In this document: positions 61,201 through 64,000 of the stretch, one piece after another
How positions within the stretch are numbered: the first letter of the stretch is position 1
How the letters are laid out: every line of letters starts with the position of its first letter
NCBI GenBank assembly: GCA_963921425.1
Contig: OY992832.1
Span: 33,127,475 to 33,191,474 of the forward strand
Direction: 5' to 3'
From: Dryas octopetala
Taxonomy: Eukaryota; Streptophyta; Magnoliopsida; Rosales; Rosaceae
DNA length: 64,000 bases
Program-made: the position numbers and the translations under genes
The notes under the pieces: model-generated
What the model saw: the letters and a program-made list of their open reading frames with translations, nothing else
Told to the model about the DNA's origin: nothing
Database searches by the model: none

Positions 61201-62656
61201 CTTCCATCTACTGCTTTCATACTAGGTAACATAGAAATTGGGAATGGCTATGGTGTTCCAGGAGGAGGTGCGTATTATGGTGCTCCAAGGCCTAATATTA
61301 CTACACCTAGTAAGACTAATCAGCAACACTCAGACTATTTTTATTATTGTTGTTGTTTTTATTATTGTTATATTATTATTATTATTTTTCTCTTGATTGT
61401 ACATTGTAGAAATTGAGCATTTCTTACATACGATGCCTAGGAAATTTGGGAGTTGGAAATAATGAGATGGGTCGGAAGAACTTTGAGCCTGATAAAGAGT
61501 TTGAACAGAAACCTCCAGCTAAAGAATTGCCCGAGTATCTTAAGCAGAAGTTGAGAGATAGAGGTATTCTTAAAGATGACTCAAAAAAAGGCGATCTTGT
61601 AAGTTGTTACCGTGAAAATCATTTCCCTTTATCAAGCCTTCTACCGCCACATTTTTGAATGTGTTTTACATTGTTTTGAGAGACAAAAGAATTGGTCCTA
61701 ATAATATACTCTTCAATATTGTTGTGCAAGTTCAAATGGAGTTTCTGAAAATGCCTTTCTCTTTGTAGTTGATGTGATATTCAAGTTCTATTTATTTATA
61801 GGTTGTGCAAGCATGTGTTGAGTCAAATATTGGCTGTGTACTAGGTCGATCTGAGTTAGAAAAACAATTACAGAGAGTCCCATTGTTGAATAGTTTTTTT
61901 GGGGTCTTCCACTGTTCCTATGAATGTATCCCCCGAATGTGACAAATATATTCGAGTCAACTTGGTACCACTATGTGGGTCGGGCGAATTACAACACAAC
62001 AAGTTTGGCCTTAGCGAGGATGCGAGGGATACAAGGGGGGAAATTTTGATACCCTAGTTCTATTTATGTGCATTCCGCAAGTTTTTGTTAACTCTCACTG
62101 TACTTGTGTATTAGGTTGATCTGGGATATAAAAGCAATTATAGGGAGCCCCATTTTGACTTTTTTTTTGGGGGTATTATTTCGATATGGAGACTGCATTC
62201 CCTAGGTCATGATAGGCGATCTTGTTATAGTTTATTTCTTCCATCTCCTTTTTGGCTTTCATGGATGATTTAAATTTGAGGCCTCAATTTCTCTTATATG
62301 TATATTGCTGCTTCTCTTATAAGCCTCCTTTGTACAGGAAGATTTTGTCCCCTTTTGGTTTTCTTAAATAAAATTGTGCCTCCTTTTTGTTTTCTTCATG
62401 AAAATTACTCTTACTTATTAAAAAGAAAAGTGGTGTTTGAGTTTTAATATATCTTTAACTTATTAAAATTTTTGCAACTTTTAGATCTGATTGCTTTTTT
62501 GCACTACTCAACTTCTGACATTGAATTTCTTCTGTATGTGAGTCACAGCCTATCTCTTTTATTGGTTACTTTAACTAACCTTTTAACTTTAAATTTCAGA
62601 AGTTGAAAAGTAGTTCAGCTCAACAGATGGAATATGGGAAATTGCCTCCTGGATGG
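55277..62656 (+). CDS. PQBP1: PQBP1-like WW-domain protein, 3' end outside window
   Basis: Seven coding exons by splice reading: 55277-56065, 56187-56221, 56311-56389, 56496-56574, 61226-61309, 61441-61598 and 62600-62656, all GT..AG and phase-consistent, 427 codons to the window's last exon. The start is the ATG at 55,277 (ATGGACGG). The N-terminal ~260 residues are Pro/Ser/Gln/His-rich and disordered-looking. Then come [36 protein letters not shown] and [19 protein letters not shown], the signature of plant relatives of PQBP1. The final visible residues KLPPGW are the first tryptophan of a WW domain; the rest lies beyond 64,000 or in an exon I cannot see. The human relative links transcription and splicing in the nucleus. 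Assignment is from remembered motifs. Confidence 0.8.
57030..57175 (+). repeat. short direct duplication in PQBP1-like intron 4
   Basis: A ~42-bp unit (CATCTGAAAATGATGT...GATTTGAAG) occurs at ~57,025-57,066 and ~57,127-57,168. The two differ slightly. Confidence 0.7.
57440..58095 (+). mobile_element. L1-type LINE fragment, 5' part (reverse transcriptase region)
   Basis: The plus strand reads [20 protein letters not shown] and [16 protein letters not shown], both characteristic of plant L1 ORF2 (linker and RT motifs). Frameshifts and stops are common, and no endonuclease region is seen. It lies in sense with the host intron. Its continuation resumes at ~59,490, after the gypsy fragment. Confidence 0.7.
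58100..59480 (-). mobile_element. Ty3/gypsy fragment with integrase remains (minus strand)
   Basis: The minus strand shows the integrase zinc-binding stretch ([14 protein letters not shown]...FYWPRP, ~59,120-59,200) and, further left, catalytic-core words ([22 protein letters not shown], ~58,690-58,850). It is a decayed internal fragment, broken many times. Its edges are inferred from the gap between the two LINE pieces. It is old, judging by the decay. Confidence 0.65.
59490..60215 (+). mobile_element. L1-type LINE fragment, 3' part (zf-RVT region and A-rich tail)
   Basis: The frame reads [20 protein letters not shown] and [20 protein letters not shown], the zinc-binding zf-RVT region at the end of plant LINE ORF2; HCPVSSRLL-like words follow. 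A T-rich stretch and an A-rich tail (~60,199-60,220) close the element. It is the partner of 57,440-58,095. Confidence 0.7.
60391..60756. mobile_element. 366-bp MULE MITE with perfect 9-bp target duplication
   Basis: AAACCCTAA flanks both sides (60,382-60,390 and 60,757-60,765). The ends are long inverted repeats: GGGTTAAATACAAAAATGGT against the reversed GGGTTAAATATAACAATGGT, with pairing through GTTAACTTCCAT/ATGGAAGTTAAC into the middle. It has no coding capacity. It lies inside intron 4 of the PQBP1-like gene. Confidence 0.9.
61837..62176 (+). repeat. diverged direct repeats in PQBP1-like intron 6
   Basis: A ~70-bp unit (TGTGTACTAGGTCGATCTGA...TTTTTTTGGGGTC) at ~61,837-61,908 recurs at ~62,106-62,176 with scattered differences. 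It may be the remnant of the ends of an inserted element; no ends can be fixed. Confidence 0.6.
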
Positions 62657-64000
62657 GTGCGTATCAGTTACGAGATATATATTTTCTAATTTCATTTTTT
62701 ATTAGGTATATTTTACGCCAACCTTGCTGTATAGAATTGTTGTGCAAAGTGCCAAAGACCATATCATGGGAATTTAACTGGGTGATTTAGAAATTAGTTT
62801 TGGACCATAAATCATATAATTGATTGTTCTGAGGTTGAACTGGATTAATCTAATCAAGCCTGGAATAGGGATTTGGGACAACTTATTGCAAGCTAAATTA
62901 AAAGCATGTACAGGATTTGAGACCCTAGGTCCCACTTCCGAGTTCCAGGCTCTGAGTTATGTGGTTTGTCATTGGGGTCTAAGTTTTGAGGTTTGGGGTC
63001 AGGGTCCTGAGCATGGTCCGAGGGTTTTGGGTCTTGTGCTTGGGGTCCAAGGCTTAGGGCCCGTGTTTTGTGTTTGGGTTCAAAACTGAGGTTTAAGTAT
63101 AGGCTTTGGTGCTTTTGGTCTAGGTCTAGGATCTAGTGTTTGGCTTGGGGTTCCATTGCTTGGGAAGACTTGGGGTCCATGTCTGGGGTTTGGGTTCTGT
63201 CCAATCCAATCCAATCCTATGGTATATCAAACACATGACAACATTATTTACCTAATTCAGATTTTTAGTCTAATTGCTCCAAACACAACAATGTTCTGAA
63301 ATTATCCTCTCCAATCTAGTACAATTGAATCTTGGGTAATAGTCCAGTTTAAGCATGTACACCAAATGAGGCCTTAGGAAAGAAGACTTGTCTAATATAC
63401 CTTCACTATTGGCAATTAATTTGATAATTGTTTAAAGAACCAAGGATGATATAGTCGTTACACACTATCCCACTACTTTAGTTAACTTCCAATCCTTTTT
63501 CCTTTTCTTACTTTGTATTTCACTCTCTCAACCAAACCACTATCCTCCATAGCTGCTTTAGCATATGAATATTGTACCACTTCAGTCTACCGTTGTAGCA
63601 CACTTATGTGCAGCCGTGTGTTGAGAGGGAGTTGGTATGGGATGGAATACACCGTGCACACTTCATTCTCATCCCTAATTCCCACTTGGTTGCACACGTT
63701 GTCTTGGTTATGTCATAAAGAGCTGGAACATTGAAACTTCCGTTAAAATTAAAGATGATGTAAATATACTGTTATTTTAAATTGCACAATAATTATACGA
63801 TATAATGGATTTTTCAGGAGGGTTGGCATTGATTTGTTTTGACAAAAAAAAAAAAAAGACTTGTTCCTATGACTCTATGAGTCATCCCTGAAGACTTTAA
63901 GTATGTGATTCAAGTAAAAAAAAAAAAAAACGATAATCTCATTGTTCTTAGCTAAAAGTTGCGAATATGCAGACGTACAATGTGATTAATACATACGTAA
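62657..64000 (+). other. PQBP1-like intron 7 (open at window end)
   Basis: After the donor at 62,657 no WW-domain exon is recognisable to 64,000. From 62,920 to 63,200 the sequence is a degenerate G/T-rich array of words like TTGGGGTC, GGGTTTTGGG and TAGGTCTAGG, resembling decayed telomere-type repeats. The remainder holds only AT-rich sequence and A-runs. Confidence 0.5.

Overview
This is plant nuclear DNA, most likely from a eudicot. It is AT-rich and has spliced genes with GT..AG introns. It carries plant-specific element families: a Mutator-like element with a ULP protease gene, an endogenous caulimovirid, Tekay/Del-type LTR DNA, MULE- and hAT-type MITEs and L1-type LINE pieces. No species can be named from the sequence alone.

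Layout. 1-4.67 kb is repeat-rich: a fragment of a dispersed repeat family, a solo-LTR-like unit with a matching 6-bp flanking repeat, and an ~880-bp fold-back MULE-like element. From ~4.67 to ~32.34 kb lies one large composite DNA transposon of the Kaonashi (KI-MULE) kind. On its left is a plus-strand MURA-like transposase with a single internal stop. Converging on it is a multi-exon minus-strand gene for a ULP1/C48-type cysteine protease. The right half is swollen by later insertions. One is an ~11.9-kb cluster of near-identical, partly inverted endogenous pararetrovirus copies (probably Florendovirus), flanked by a 462-bp duplication of MULE sequence. The other is a young internally deleted LTR element with a perfect ACATA target duplication, which landed in a 76-bp tandem array.

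32.4-41.7 kb holds an apparently intact 17-exon SPT6-like transcription elongation factor gene (1,656 codons by my splice reading). It has the acidic, YqgF, HhH, S1 and tandem SH2 regions and a glycine-tryptophan-rich tail. The MULE end lies about 430 bp upstream of its ATG. 41.7-47 kb is again repetitive, with a hAT-like MITE with an 8-bp duplication and a second copy of the 1.2-2.0 kb repeat family. 47.1-49.2 kb is a truncated, interrupted relic of a nascent polypeptide-associated complex alpha (NAC-alpha) gene. 49.2-55 kb is mostly non-coding, with a CACTA-like terminus, a short exon-like relic and two MITEs.

55.3 kb to the right edge is a plus-strand PQBP1-like WW-domain gene whose last exons lie outside the window. 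Its 4.65-kb fourth intron contains a LINE split by a minus-strand Ty3/gypsy fragment, plus a perfectly bounded 366-bp MULE MITE.

Functional reading. The two working host genes both belong to nuclear RNA metabolism: SPT6 in RNA polymerase II elongation and PQBP1 in splicing and transcription. I see no evidence that they are functionally linked beyond adjacency. The most unusual structure is the composite MULE. It has a directional GTCACAG-core repeat confined to its non-coding parts, a long hairpin between its two convergent genes, and nested viral and LTR fossils.
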